This document shows positions 41,138-50,198 of a stretch of 64,000 bases of DNA, in pieces (the first letter of the stretch is position 1; each line of letters begins with the position of its first letter). A model generated the notes under the pieces. That model was not told where the DNA came from and searched no databases. It worked only from the letters and a program-made list of their open reading frames with translations. Source of the stretch: Akkermansiaceae bacterium (GTDB lineage: Bacteria; Verrucomicrobiota; Verrucomicrobiia; Verrucomicrobiales; Akkermansiaceae); contig JAPKDJ010000005.1 of the NCBI GenBank assembly GCA_026421245.1, positions 1-64,000 on the forward strand, in the 5' to 3' direction. A program made the translations under genes and the position numbers.

Positions 41138-41525
41138 TTGTATGACTGGTTTTGGTGGGCTGGAGACTGGCTTTTTTCGTGGAGTTGGCAAGTGTCAAGA
41201 GAACGAGGCGGCCTTTGAATTCTCGAAAGTTTTTTTAAGCCCTCAAGAATATCTTCGATATTCTAAAAATGATGACGATCGAATATTAAGGATTAATTAG
41301 TTTGCGGTCTTCGGTATGAACAGCTTTGGCAAAGGACGACTGCCGTTTCTGGTGGTTTTGATCGAGCGTCTCGCGACTGATCACGCGGAGCTGATGCTCC
41401 CTTCGTTCCCGTGGAGAGGGGAGGAGGTCCGGGAACCGCGAACGGTCACTGGGACGAGGGGGATTTAGGAGGAGCGACAAGGCGCATTTCAAAATCAACA
41501 GGATTGGATATGAAATTTTGAATTG

Positions 41526-41693
41526 ATGACCGGTTGGATTGGTGAGGGGCCGGTTTTCATTTCCGATGTCACTCGCGGAAGTCTGCGTGATCTTGGATAC
41601 AATGTAGAGTTGATCAATGTTCCAGGACCAGGACCCGCGATGCTACTTTTCGGGGGGCTTGCAATGATGATTGGTTGTCGTAGGCGCCCCTAA
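41526..41693 (+). pseudogene. Orphan C-terminal fragment with PEP-CTERM-like tail
   Basis: MTGWIGEGPVFISDVTRGSLRDLGYNVELINVPGPGPAMLLFGGLAMMIGCRRRP*; the VTRGSLRDLGYNV segment resembles C-terminal ends of secreted metalloprotease-type proteins. Confidence 0.55.
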
Positions 41694-43534
41694 AGAAGTT
41701 TCAGGCTTTCGGCGAGAGTGCCAAGGCGTGGGTTGGCACCTTTGTTTTTTTTGGCTCGTTTGATCCAGGATTCGGGAACGGCCTTGGTCTCGCGCATTTG
41801 CATGAGGGTATTGACGATGAGGGCTTGATCGAGGTTGGGAAGTGACTCGTCGTTGAGGCCATCAATGAGGGTCTTGAGGGAGAGGTCTTTGGAGCCGATG
41901 CGGTAGAGGGCGTGGGCGGCTTGAGCACGGTTGATGGTTTCTGAGTCGGTGAGAGCCTTTGTTAGAATATCTTTGGCTGGGCCGGCTTTTTCACCAAGAG
42001 TCACGAGGCCGCTGAGACCCCAGTAACGAATGACGGGGTCTTTTGAGGAGGCCGCTTTCTGGAGAACGGGGAGGTTCTTTTCGTCCCGCGAAGATGCAAG
42101 GAAGGCGAGGTCAAGAAGTTGCTCAAAAGGGAAGTCTTTGGCCGAGACGGCGGTGGCGATGGGTTTGTCGCCGGAGACTGACTTAAAGAGAGGTTCGGGG
42201 ACGACCGCGGTATCCCGAATTGCGATCATTTGCTTGCGGAGGGCTTTACGCATTTCGGCGATGCGATTGGCGTGAGCGGGATCCGAAGCGAGGTTTTTGA
42301 TTTCGGAGGGGTCATTTTTAGTATCGTAGAATTCCTCGGTAGGTTGGTCGTTCTCCCAGATTGAGGCTTGGACGCCGGTGAGCTTACCGTCTTTCCAGGC
42401 TTTCTGCCAGGCGGGCCAGGAGGGCATTTGGAATTGGTAGAAGGAGTAGGGTGCGGCCCAAACGTGGGGGGTGAAGTGACGGACGTACTTGTGGCGACCA
42501 TCGGTGAGCCCGCGACGGAGGCCGTAGATTTCATCGAAGCGATCGGCGAAGAGGAAGGCGTAGTCGTTTTCTTTAGGCTCGGTGCGGTTCTTTCCGAGGA
42601 AGGGGCGGCCTTGCATATTGGCGTCGTTGTCGAGTCCGACGAGAGAGAGAAGGGTGGGGGCGAGGTCGACAAAGGCGACGATTTCGTCGCTGGGCTTTCC
42701 GGCAGGGAAGGGGGAGAGGGCCTTCCATTTTTCAGGAACGTGCACGATCATGGGGATGCGGACACCGGAATCGTGGAGGTAGCGCTTTCCGCGCGGGGTG
42801 GGGCCACCGTGGTCTCCGTAATAGAAGATGATGGTGTTTTCGGCGAGGCCGGCTTTCTTGAGTTGAGCGAGGATGTTGCCGATCTGTTTGTCGGTGGCGG
42901 TCATGATGTCGTGGTAGCGGGCGACATCGCGGCGGACTTCAGGGAGGTCGGGGAGGTGGCCGGGGAGGTTAAGCTCCGAGGGATTGAGGCGGGTTTTTTT
43001 CGGGACGATGCCGGCCGCGCGGGTTTTGTTGAATTTGGAGGGGAAGAGGGAGCTTTCGTGACAGGTGGTGAGGTTAAAAATTGAGAAGAAGGGAGAGTCG
43101 TTGGGGCGGTTTTTGTAGTGGGCCTTGCGGGAGCAATCGTCCCAATAATTCTTGTCGTTGCCTTCGAAGTTGTAGTCGGTCTTGGAGGCATTGGAGCAAT
43201 AGTATCCCGCTTTGCGAAGGTGGTGGACGTAGGTTTTGAGGTTCGAGGGGATGGCGTGGCGGCTGCGCATGTGCTGGGTGCCCATGGAGGGGGAGTAACG
43301 TCCCATGAGGATGGTGGCGCGGGCGACGGCGCAGACCGGGGCATTGGAATAAGCAGCGGTGAAGCGGGTGCTGCGGTTGGAGAAGGCGTCGAGATTGGGG
43401 GTTTGGGCATCTTCATTACCGTAGCAGCCCAGCCAGTGGGAGGCATTGTCCTCGGTGGTGATCCAGAGGATGTTGGGGCGGTCTGCTGCAATTGCAGAAA
43501 AGGGAATGAAGAGGAATAGGAAGAGGCGGATCAT
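41690..43534 (-). CDS. Secreted sulfatase with C-terminal HEAT-like repeats, non-canonical CAVAR motif
   Basis: 614 aa; NILWITTEDNASHWLGCYGNEDAQTPNLD...SNAPVCAVARATILMG; C-terminal helical repeats (VIRYWGLSGLVTLGEKAG, RAQAAHALYRIG). Confidence 0.93.
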   Translation of the reverse strand: MIRLFLFLFIPFSAIAADRPNILWITTEDNASHWLGCYGNEDAQTPNLDAFSNRSTRFTAAYSNAPVCAVARATILMGRYSPSMGTQHMRSRHAIPSNLKTYVHHLRKAGYYCSNASKTDYNFEGNDKNYWDDCSRKAHYKNRPNDSPFFSIFNLTTCHESSLFPSKFNKTRAAGIVPKKTRLNPSELNLPGHLPDLPEVRRDVARYHDIMTATDKQIGNILAQLKKAGLAENTIIFYYGDHGGPTPRGKRYLHDSGVRIPMIVHVPEKWKALSPFPAGKPSDEIVAFVDLAPTLLSLVGLDNDANMQGRPFLGKNRTEPKENDYAFLFADRFDEIYGLRRGLTDGRHKYVRHFTPHVWAAPYSFYQFQMPSWPAWQKAWKDGKLTGVQASIWENDQPTEEFYDTKNDPSEIKNLASDPAHANRIAEMRKALRKQMIAIRDTAVVPEPLFKSVSGDKPIATAVSAKDFPFEQLLDLAFLASSRDEKNLPVLQKAASSKDPVIRYWGLSGLVTLGEKAGPAKDILTKALTDSETINRAQAAHALYRIGSKDLSLKTLIDGLNDESLPNLDQALIVNTLMQMRETKAVPESWIKRAKKNKGANPRLGTLAESLKLL

Positions 43535-43585
43535 GGTTTTGGTGATTGTGCAAAAAGAGGGGAGGGACGGTAGGAGAAAAAGAAT

Positions 43586-44767
43586 CTACTTGAGCTCTTT
43601 GATTCGCACGTTGCGATACCAGATGCGTTTGGCTTCATCCTGGAAGCTGATGTAGCCTTCGGCGAGACGGTCTTTCATGTCTGTCTTACTGAGATCGAGG
43701 TCTTGAATGAGTTCGCCGTTGAGGACGACTTTCAGGTGGCTGTCTTTCAGGGCGATGGTGTAGCGATTCCACTCGCCGGCGGGTTTGACCGCCATTGTTT
43801 TGGGGGCTGAGGTGCGGATGACTCCGCCGCAGTCGTGGTGGCCGAATTTCTTTTTCCCATGAGTGTCGAGGATCTGGACTTCGAAGCCGCTTGCGACGTG
43901 GTCGTTGAGATCGCCGATGCGCATGAAGACGCCGGAGTTGCCTGTGGCGTTAAACTTAAATTCGAGATCTAATTCGAAGTTCCCGTATTTACGGTCGGTG
44001 GTGAGGTAGTCGGAGTAGCGTTTCCAGCCGCTTTCGCCGGGGCGGGGTTTGAGGGTGATGACGTTGTCTTTTTCGACGACCCAGTTCCCGTTAGTTTTCC
44101 AGCCGGTGAGGTCTTTGCCGTTGAACATTTCGACGAAGTCCGAGTCTTCTTTGATTTCTCGGATACTGATGTCCTTGTATTCGACGTGCATGTCCTGACC
44201 ACCGTGGAGTTGGAGACCGAAGTGGCCCTTAAGGCGGCCTTTGTCGTTGGTGAGTTTTGAGGAAACGACGCCATTGATTTTGATTTCGATATCGCGACCG
44301 ACCGCGCGGAGTTCGAGAGTGGTCCATTCGCCGGGTTTGTAGGCACGCTTTTCGGTCACTTTCTTGGAGGGTTGGTTTACCCAGGCGCGTCCGCCGGTTT
44401 CATAAAGGCCACCGGTTTCTTGGGTGGTGTCGATCTCGACCTGGAAGCCGTTGACGCTGACATTGCTTTTGACACGTTCGGAGCGGAAATAGAATCCGCT
44501 GTCGCCGGAGTGGACGCGGAATTTGGCGGTGGCGACGAAGTCGGAGTATTGCTTTTCTGAGAGGAGCATGCCGTGTCGCTTTTCGCTCTTGGGACTCTTT
44601 CCGACGATCGCTCCGTTTTCGACCGTCCAAGCCCCACCGGGGAGAGCGGTCCAACCGCCGAGTGATTTTCCGTCGAAGAGGGGAGTGCTTTTTTGATCTT
44701 CGGCCTGAGCGAGAGGCGTGAGCAAAAGGGAGTAGGCAGCGATGAAGAGTCGTCCTGATGTTTGCAT
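43586..44767 (-). CDS. Tandem DUF1080 protein (two domains)
   Basis: 393 aa; TPLFDGKSLGGWTALPGG... and VEMFNGKDLTGWKTNGN... domains. Confidence 0.93.
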   Translation of the reverse strand: MQTSGRLFIAAYSLLLTPLAQAEDQKSTPLFDGKSLGGWTALPGGAWTVENGAIVGKSPKSEKRHGMLLSEKQYSDFVATAKFRVHSGDSGFYFRSERVKSNVSVNGFQVEIDTTQETGGLYETGGRAWVNQPSKKVTEKRAYKPGEWTTLELRAVGRDIEIKINGVVSSKLTNDKGRLKGHFGLQLHGGQDMHVEYKDISIREIKEDSDFVEMFNGKDLTGWKTNGNWVVEKDNVITLKPRPGESGWKRYSDYLTTDRKYGNFELDLEFKFNATGNSGVFMRIGDLNDHVASGFEVQILDTHGKKKFGHHDCGGVIRTSAPKTMAVKPAGEWNRYTIALKDSHLKVVLNGELIQDLDLSKTDMKDRLAEGYISFQDEAKRIWYRNVRIKELK

Positions 44768-45195
44768 GTTGGGAGAGACTACTCCCTTGAGAACACCGTT
44801 TCTGTCACCAAGATCGAATCTCTGGTTGCTCCCTTCGACTAGGATTTGGCTTTCGTGGAGCTTGAGTAGATGACTACGCTAAGTGCTCTTGTAAGTAGAC
44901 AGAGGACAATTGTTCCAGATGTCAGCCAACATTAGCCCCATGATGACGTTCCCAGGGCTCTGCCACTCAGTGGGAGTGACGAAGCGGAAAAATTTAAGCT
45001 AGAGGATAAATCGGAACTCGGGAAGCGAGGTCATTTTTCTCGGAAAGAGCACAAGAAGGATGAAGGGAAGTTGGACGAACAATCCGGAAATGAGAAACCA
45101 CGGAATGAGTCGGGATTGCATGATCGGAGGAGACCTTCGTCGGAGAATGCGAAGGCCTGGAGAAGTGGGGGTGAAATAAGCGTGAAAATATTCAG

Positions 45196-46626
45196 CTACT
45201 TCTGATTCCAAAGTGGATACGGATCGTGGAGACGTTCCATTTCGACTTTGAGGAGGGCTTCCATTTCGGCGAGTTTTTTGGCGTGAGCGGGGTCCTCGGC
45301 GAAGTCAGTGAGTTTGGGATCTTTTTTACCGTGTTCGGAGAGAAACTCGTTGGGGTTCTCTTTGAGATTGAAGAGTTGGGTTTCGCGGACGGTGCCGTCG
45401 AGGACGTCGAATTTCACGAGCTTCCAGTCGCCTTTTCTGACGGCGCGCATCCCAGGCTTGGTGCCTCCGGCGTAGACTCCGAAGAGGGTGTCGCGGACGG
45501 TCTTCTTTTCGCCAGTGAGAACGGGTTTGAAACTCGTGCCTTCGTTGGTCGCGGGGGCTTTGATTCCGGCGAGATCGCAGAGAGTGGCGAGAGTGTCCAT
45601 GAGGTAGATGTTGCCCTGCACACGGCCTTTCTTGATGCCGGGGCCGGTGACGATGTAGGGGACGCGCCAGGTGTGCTCATAGAGGTTTTGTTTCCCTTGG
45701 AGTCCGTGGCGGCCGATGGCCATGCCGTGGTCGGAGGTGTAGATGATGTAGGTGTTGTCGAGTTCCCCCATCGCTTCAAGTTTTTTGAGGACTTGACCGA
45801 TTTGGATGTCGATGTTTTCGGAGCAGGCGAATTCGCGGCCGAGTTCGTTGCGGATGGTGGCTTCATCGCGGTTCTTCCAAACGCCAGGAACTGAGACTTC
45901 GTCACGAAGACTCGGGTGGCCGTGGGAGAAGGGATGCTTTTCGAGGTAGTTGATCGGGAGGGCGGGTTGCTTCGGGTCAAGGGCGGGGAGGGAGTTTTTG
46001 TCGCGATGGTTCTTGGCTCCGTATTTAGAGAGGAGCTCGGGCTTGCCGTTTCGCTCGTCATGAGGGTGGGAGAAGCCGAAGTAGATGAGGAAGGGCTCCT
46101 CGGTTTTTTGGGACTCGCGGCCATTGAGGTAGTCGAGAACCTGCTGGCCGTGCCAGTGGGAGCCGGTTTCATCGGTGCCGCCGCGTTTGGTAGCGTCTTT
46201 GATAATTTTAAATTCCTTGTTTGCCAGTGGGTAGCTGTTTCCCCGCTTGCAGGTGCGCATGGTCTCATAACCGGCCTGATTGAAAATAGCAGGGAGGGTT
46301 TGAGGGGTGGGCTGAGCTGTGCGGTTCTTCTTATTGGAAGGGTTTCTTTTTTGTTTTTTTGGAATTTTCCAGATGCTTTGACCGGTCATGATCATCGTCC
46401 TGGAGCACGTGCAGACCGCTCCGCTCCATGAGCCCATGTGGTAAGAGCCATCGAAAACGAGGCCATTCTTGGCAAGGCGGTCGATATTTGGGGTGTCGAG
46501 GGGGGACTTGGGATTGTAAATCTTCAGATCGAAGGGCGACTGGTCGTCGGCGATGATGAAAAGAAAGTTGGGCTTCTTGGCGAAAGCCAGCGAAGTGAGA
46601 GCGAAGAGGAGGACAAGAATCGTCAT
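45196..46626 (-). CDS. Secreted sulfatase, non-canonical CTCSR motif
   Basis: 476 aa; NFLFIIADDQSPFDLKIYNPKSPLDTPNIDRLAKNGLVFDGSYHMGSWSGAVCTCSRTMIMTG. Confidence 0.93.
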   Translation of the reverse strand: MTILVLLFALTSLAFAKKPNFLFIIADDQSPFDLKIYNPKSPLDTPNIDRLAKNGLVFDGSYHMGSWSGAVCTCSRTMIMTGQSIWKIPKKQKRNPSNKKNRTAQPTPQTLPAIFNQAGYETMRTCKRGNSYPLANKEFKIIKDATKRGGTDETGSHWHGQQVLDYLNGRESQKTEEPFLIYFGFSHPHDERNGKPELLSKYGAKNHRDKNSLPALDPKQPALPINYLEKHPFSHGHPSLRDEVSVPGVWKNRDEATIRNELGREFACSENIDIQIGQVLKKLEAMGELDNTYIIYTSDHGMAIGRHGLQGKQNLYEHTWRVPYIVTGPGIKKGRVQGNIYLMDTLATLCDLAGIKAPATNEGTSFKPVLTGEKKTVRDTLFGVYAGGTKPGMRAVRKGDWKLVKFDVLDGTVRETQLFNLKENPNEFLSEHGKKDPKLTDFAEDPAHAKKLAEMEALLKVEMERLHDPYPLWNQK

Positions 46627-46672
46627 ACCCTGAGCGGTAACGAAATCCCGAATCTTCGGCGATCACAAAAAG

Positions 46673-46704
46673 AATCGGGACACGAACTTGGTCGTGTCCC
46701 GATT
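46673..46704 (-). terminator. Rho-independent terminator
   Basis: 13-bp perfect stem AATCGGGACACGA-acttgg-TCGTGTCCCGATT; on the minus strand followed by CTTTTTG. Confidence 0.85.
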
Positions 46705-46736
46705 GAAATGGAAAGAGTGGGTCTGTGTGTGTTTAC

Positions 46737-48368
46737 TTATTTCGTCCGTGGACGAAATTCCGCCTTTGTTTTCACGCTCGTCGTGCTGCGCATTTTGGTT
46801 TGCCACTCCTTGGGCTTTGTGGGGAGAACGGTGTCGTCTCCGTAACCCTCCTGCAAGGAAATGAGCTGCTTGCGAATGTCTTCGATGAGTTCCTTTTTCT
46901 CGGGGTTTCCGTAGAGGTTCGTTAATTCGTCGGGATCTGTTTTGAGATCGTAGAATTCCCACTCGCCGAACTCATAGAAGTTGATGAGTTTGTAGCGATC
47001 GGTCCGGATGCCGTTGTGGCGGGGAACCTGGTGGTAGGAGGGATACTCGTAGTAGTGGTAGTAGATGGATTTTCTCCAATCGGTGGGCTTGTTTCCTTTG
47101 AGGAGTGGGACGAGCGATTGGCCTTGCATGTCGGAGGGAATTTTAGCTCCCGCCATGTCGAGAAAGGTCTGCGCATAGTCGAGGTTTTGGACCAAGTCGG
47201 TGTTGCGTGATCCGGGCTTGATGACGCCGGGCCAAGAAACGATGAGGGGCATTTTGAGGGACTCCTCATACATCCAGCGTTTGTCATACCATCCGTGGTC
47301 GCCGATGTAGAAGCCCTGGTCGGAGGAGTAAACGAAGATGGTGTTGTCGGCGAGGCCCTCGTCTTCAAGGGTTTTGCGGAGGCGGGCGAGGTTTTCATCG
47401 ACGCCCTTAATGCTGCGGAGGTAGTTCTTGGCGTAGCGTTGGAATTTCCAGCGGACGAGGTCGCGGCCGGTGAGCTTGGCTTCGCGGAAGGCCTTGTCCT
47501 TGGGCCCGTAGGCCGCGCGCCAAACTTTGAGTTGTTCCGGAGTCATGCGCTTCATGTTGTTGTAAGCGGAGCGGTCTTCGCTGGGGCGCCGTTGTTTTGG
47601 AATCTCAAGATCGGGTGTTAGGTCGGTGAAGAGGTCGTGGTCGAGATACATGTGGCGATCGATTTCCATCTCCTGATGCTGCGCGGGAATGCGGCCTTCG
47701 TATTGGTCGAAAAGGGTGGTGGGCTCGGGGATTTCAATGTCGTCGTAGAGATGCAGGTGGCGCAAGGCGGGCATCCAGGTCCGGTGCGGAGCTTTGTGTT
47801 GGCACATGAGCATGAAGGGCTTACCGAGTGCTTTTGATTCTTTGACGAACTCGATGGCCATGTCGGTGACAATGTCGGTGCAGTATCCCGGCATAATCTT
47901 GCGACCTTCGGGGGTCAGCATGGCAGGATTGTAGTAATCGCCTTGTCCGGGAAGGACGGCCCACGAATCGAACCCTTGGGGTTTCCCTTTGAGGTGGGAC
48001 TTGCCGTAGAGAGCGGTGTGATAGCCGGCGGCACGGAGAATTTTCGGGAAGATTTGTTGTTTCCAATCGAAGCTGTTCCCGTTGTTCATAAAGCCGTTTT
48101 TGTGGCTGTGTTTGCCACTCATAATGACAGCGCGGGAAGGGCCACAGATCGAGTTGGTGCAGAAGGAGTTTTCAAAGAGCATGCCGTCGGCCGCAAGCTT
48201 GTCGATTTCCGGGGTGGGGTTGACGGATTTGAGCCAGCCGTTGTAGGCGCCGATGGCGTGGGGTGCGTGGTCGTCGGTGAAGAAAAAGACGATGTTGGGA
48301 GCCTTCTTTTTTTCGCTTGTTTGAGCGAAGGCTACAAGGGGTACCAGGAGGAAGAAGAGGAACTTCAT
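46737..48368 (-). CDS. Secreted sulfatase (canonical CGPSR)
   Basis: 543 aa; NIVFFFTDDHAPHAIGAYNGW, NSICGPSRAVIMSGKHSHKNGF. Confidence 0.95.
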   Translation of the reverse strand: MKFLFFLLVPLVAFAQTSEKKKAPNIVFFFTDDHAPHAIGAYNGWLKSVNPTPEIDKLAADGMLFENSFCTNSICGPSRAVIMSGKHSHKNGFMNNGNSFDWKQQIFPKILRAAGYHTALYGKSHLKGKPQGFDSWAVLPGQGDYYNPAMLTPEGRKIMPGYCTDIVTDMAIEFVKESKALGKPFMLMCQHKAPHRTWMPALRHLHLYDDIEIPEPTTLFDQYEGRIPAQHQEMEIDRHMYLDHDLFTDLTPDLEIPKQRRPSEDRSAYNNMKRMTPEQLKVWRAAYGPKDKAFREAKLTGRDLVRWKFQRYAKNYLRSIKGVDENLARLRKTLEDEGLADNTIFVYSSDQGFYIGDHGWYDKRWMYEESLKMPLIVSWPGVIKPGSRNTDLVQNLDYAQTFLDMAGAKIPSDMQGQSLVPLLKGNKPTDWRKSIYYHYYEYPSYHQVPRHNGIRTDRYKLINFYEFGEWEFYDLKTDPDELTNLYGNPEKKELIEDIRKQLISLQEGYGDDTVLPTKPKEWQTKMRSTTSVKTKAEFRPRTK

Positions 48369-48433
48369 TTGGCGAAGCTAGAGAAGTGAGAAAGACTTGT
48401 CGAGCGGAGGTGACATGATTGACTCTGGGCACG

Positions 48434-49504
48434 ATGGTGAAGGTTTTCGTTTCCGGTTGTTATGATATTCTGCATGCGGGGCATTTGCAGTTTTTTGAAG
48501 AGGCGAGTGCTTTGGGCGATTATTTGACGGTGTCTTTTGCGAATGAGAGGATTCTTTGGAAACATAAGGAGCGGAGGCCGTCGTTGCCGGATGAGCACAA
48601 GATTGCGCTCCTGAGGTCGCTTGAAATGGTGGATGAGGTGGTGGCTGGGGACGGAGAGGTGAAAGGGTTGGATTTTGAGCCGATTTTTCGTGAGCTGAAG
48701 CCGGACATTTTGGCGGTGACGGAGGATGACCAATATGGGGAGATTAAGGAAAAGCTGTGTGCGGAGCTGGGATGCCGGTATGTGCGGCTTCCCAAGACCC
48801 CGCCGAAGTTTGAGCCGGTCTCGACGACCGAGATCCGAAATCGGGTGAGTGGGCAGGTGGAGGCTCCTCTGCGGGTGGATTTTGGTGGCGGGTGGTTGGA
48901 CGTCCCGGCCCATGCGCGGGAGGGCGGGGTTATCGTCAATTGTGCGATATCGCCGAAGGTGAGTTTGAAAAATTGGCCGTATGAGAAGAAGGCAGGGCTT
49001 GGAGGAAGCGGTGCGTGGGCGCTCTTGAATGGTCGTGATCCGGTGCAGGCGGAATTGGATCTTGGTGTGGGTTGGCAGGATCCGGCGGTGATCCGGGAGA
49101 CGGGGGTGTGTGTTTGGAAGAGTGGTCCGCGGCCAAAATTGGACTTTAAGAGGGATGGGTCGTTTTTAGCAGGAAAGATGGCGCTTTTATGGACAGGGAG
49201 TCAGCATGACACTCCGGGGTCGGTTGATTTTGAACGTGCCTACGACCTCATCGAGAAGGCAGGGGCAACGGCCAGGGAAGCTGTGATGGAGGAGTCGGTC
49301 AGCCGATTGGCCGAGGCAATCGCGATGTCTTATGACGTGCAGTTACAAGAGGGGATGGAAGAACTTGCGGAGGTGCCCGGGAGTGTGGGGAAGAAATACT
49401 GCGGAGGGGGACACGGCGGATATGCGCTCTATCTTTTTGAATCACGGGAAGACCGTGATTTGGCATCTGGTTTAAGACCAATTGAGCCATGGTGTGATCG
49501 CTGA
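48434..49504 (+). CDS. Bifunctional cytidylyltransferase-like / GHMP kinase-like fusion
   Basis: N-term MVKVFVSGCYDILHAGHLQFFEEASALGDYLTV; C-term APLRVDFGGGWLDVPAHA, GLGGSGAWALLNG, KYCGGGHGGYALYLF. Confidence 0.8.
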   Translation: MVKVFVSGCYDILHAGHLQFFEEASALGDYLTVSFANERILWKHKERRPSLPDEHKIALLRSLEMVDEVVAGDGEVKGLDFEPIFRELKPDILAVTEDDQYGEIKEKLCAELGCRYVRLPKTPPKFEPVSTTEIRNRVSGQVEAPLRVDFGGGWLDVPAHAREGGVIVNCAISPKVSLKNWPYEKKAGLGGSGAWALLNGRDPVQAELDLGVGWQDPAVIRETGVCVWKSGPRPKLDFKRDGSFLAGKMALLWTGSQHDTPGSVDFERAYDLIEKAGATAREAVMEESVSRLAEAIAMSYDVQLQEGMEELAEVPGSVGKKYCGGGHGGYALYLFESREDRDLASGLRPIEPWCDR

Positions 49505-49556
49505 GAGATCGACAGGGGGATCTTTTTCCGAGTAGAGCCTCTCTTCAAGATGAGCG

Positions 49557-49675
49557 ATGTTTAAAAAAATATCAAGAAACAGTCGCTGTTCATGGGGGCA
49601 CTGGGGGTGGCCGTTTTTCTGGGGAGGAATTTTATCGAAAGGAAGATTAGTTCGGTGAACAAACGGATCAACTAG
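49557..49675 (+). pseudogene. Possible small membrane protein, frameshifted at A7 run
   Basis: ATG TTT AAA AAA then A7 (49563-49569); a -1 shift gives MFKKNIKKQSLFMGALGVAVFLGRNFIERKISSVNKRIN*. Confidence 0.3.
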
Positions 49676-49741
49676 GCGAGCGCGGCTTCGTTGCGAGTGA
49701 AGACAGACTTACGCAGTGTGGAGCGATCAAATTGGCGGAGA

Positions 49742-50194
49742 TTAGTTTCCAGGGCGGGTGAGGGTCATGGTGCCCTTATCTCCATTTCCGCGGTAACGAA
49801 CGCCGAACTTCACTGGATTGGCGTCCCCGTCCATTGCATAGGTGCCGAAGTTGTTCGGAAGGGTCATTGTTCCTTTCAATGGTAGGTTGCCGTTGCGCTT
49901 TAGCGTGGCGGGGATTTGATGGTTATAGTCGCCAAATTTAAGAATTCCCCAACCGGCCCGGTAGCGAAAATTCCAAAGAGCAGGATTTTCCTCATCCTGC
50001 GAAACCATGCACCAAAGCGGACCGTGATGGCCGTTAATTTCACTTTTCCAAGTTCCTTTCCAAGGGCCGGATGGGGTGGAGGCAGGTTTGGTGAATTGGT
50101 TGAAAACATTCGTGGCGGCCCGAAAATCGCCCGAGTAACTGGAGCATGAGGCCAGTAGAACAGAAGTCAGAATTCCAAGCCACGCGAGTTTCAT
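49742..50194 (-). CDS. Putative lipoprotein, hypothetical
   Basis: MKLAWLGILTSVLLASCSSYSGDFRAATNVF; lipobox LASC; 150 aa. Confidence 0.75.
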   Translation of the reverse strand: MKLAWLGILTSVLLASCSSYSGDFRAATNVFNQFTKPASTPSGPWKGTWKSEINGHHGPLWCMVSQDEENPALWNFRYRAGWGILKFGDYNHQIPATLKRNGNLPLKGTMTLPNNFGTYAMDGDANPVKFGVRYRGNGDKGTMTLTRPGN

Positions 50195-50198
50195 CTTC

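Noticed and set aside
41286-41498. 70-aa minus ORF near the Ldh gene
   Set aside because: No motifs; likely non-coding or part of the decayed region upstream of the PEP-CTERM fragment.
44999-45211. 70-aa minus ORF with hydrophobic segment (MQSRLIPWFLISGLFVQLPFILLVLF)
   Set aside because: Too short, overlaps the sulfatase 3' end, no family recognised.
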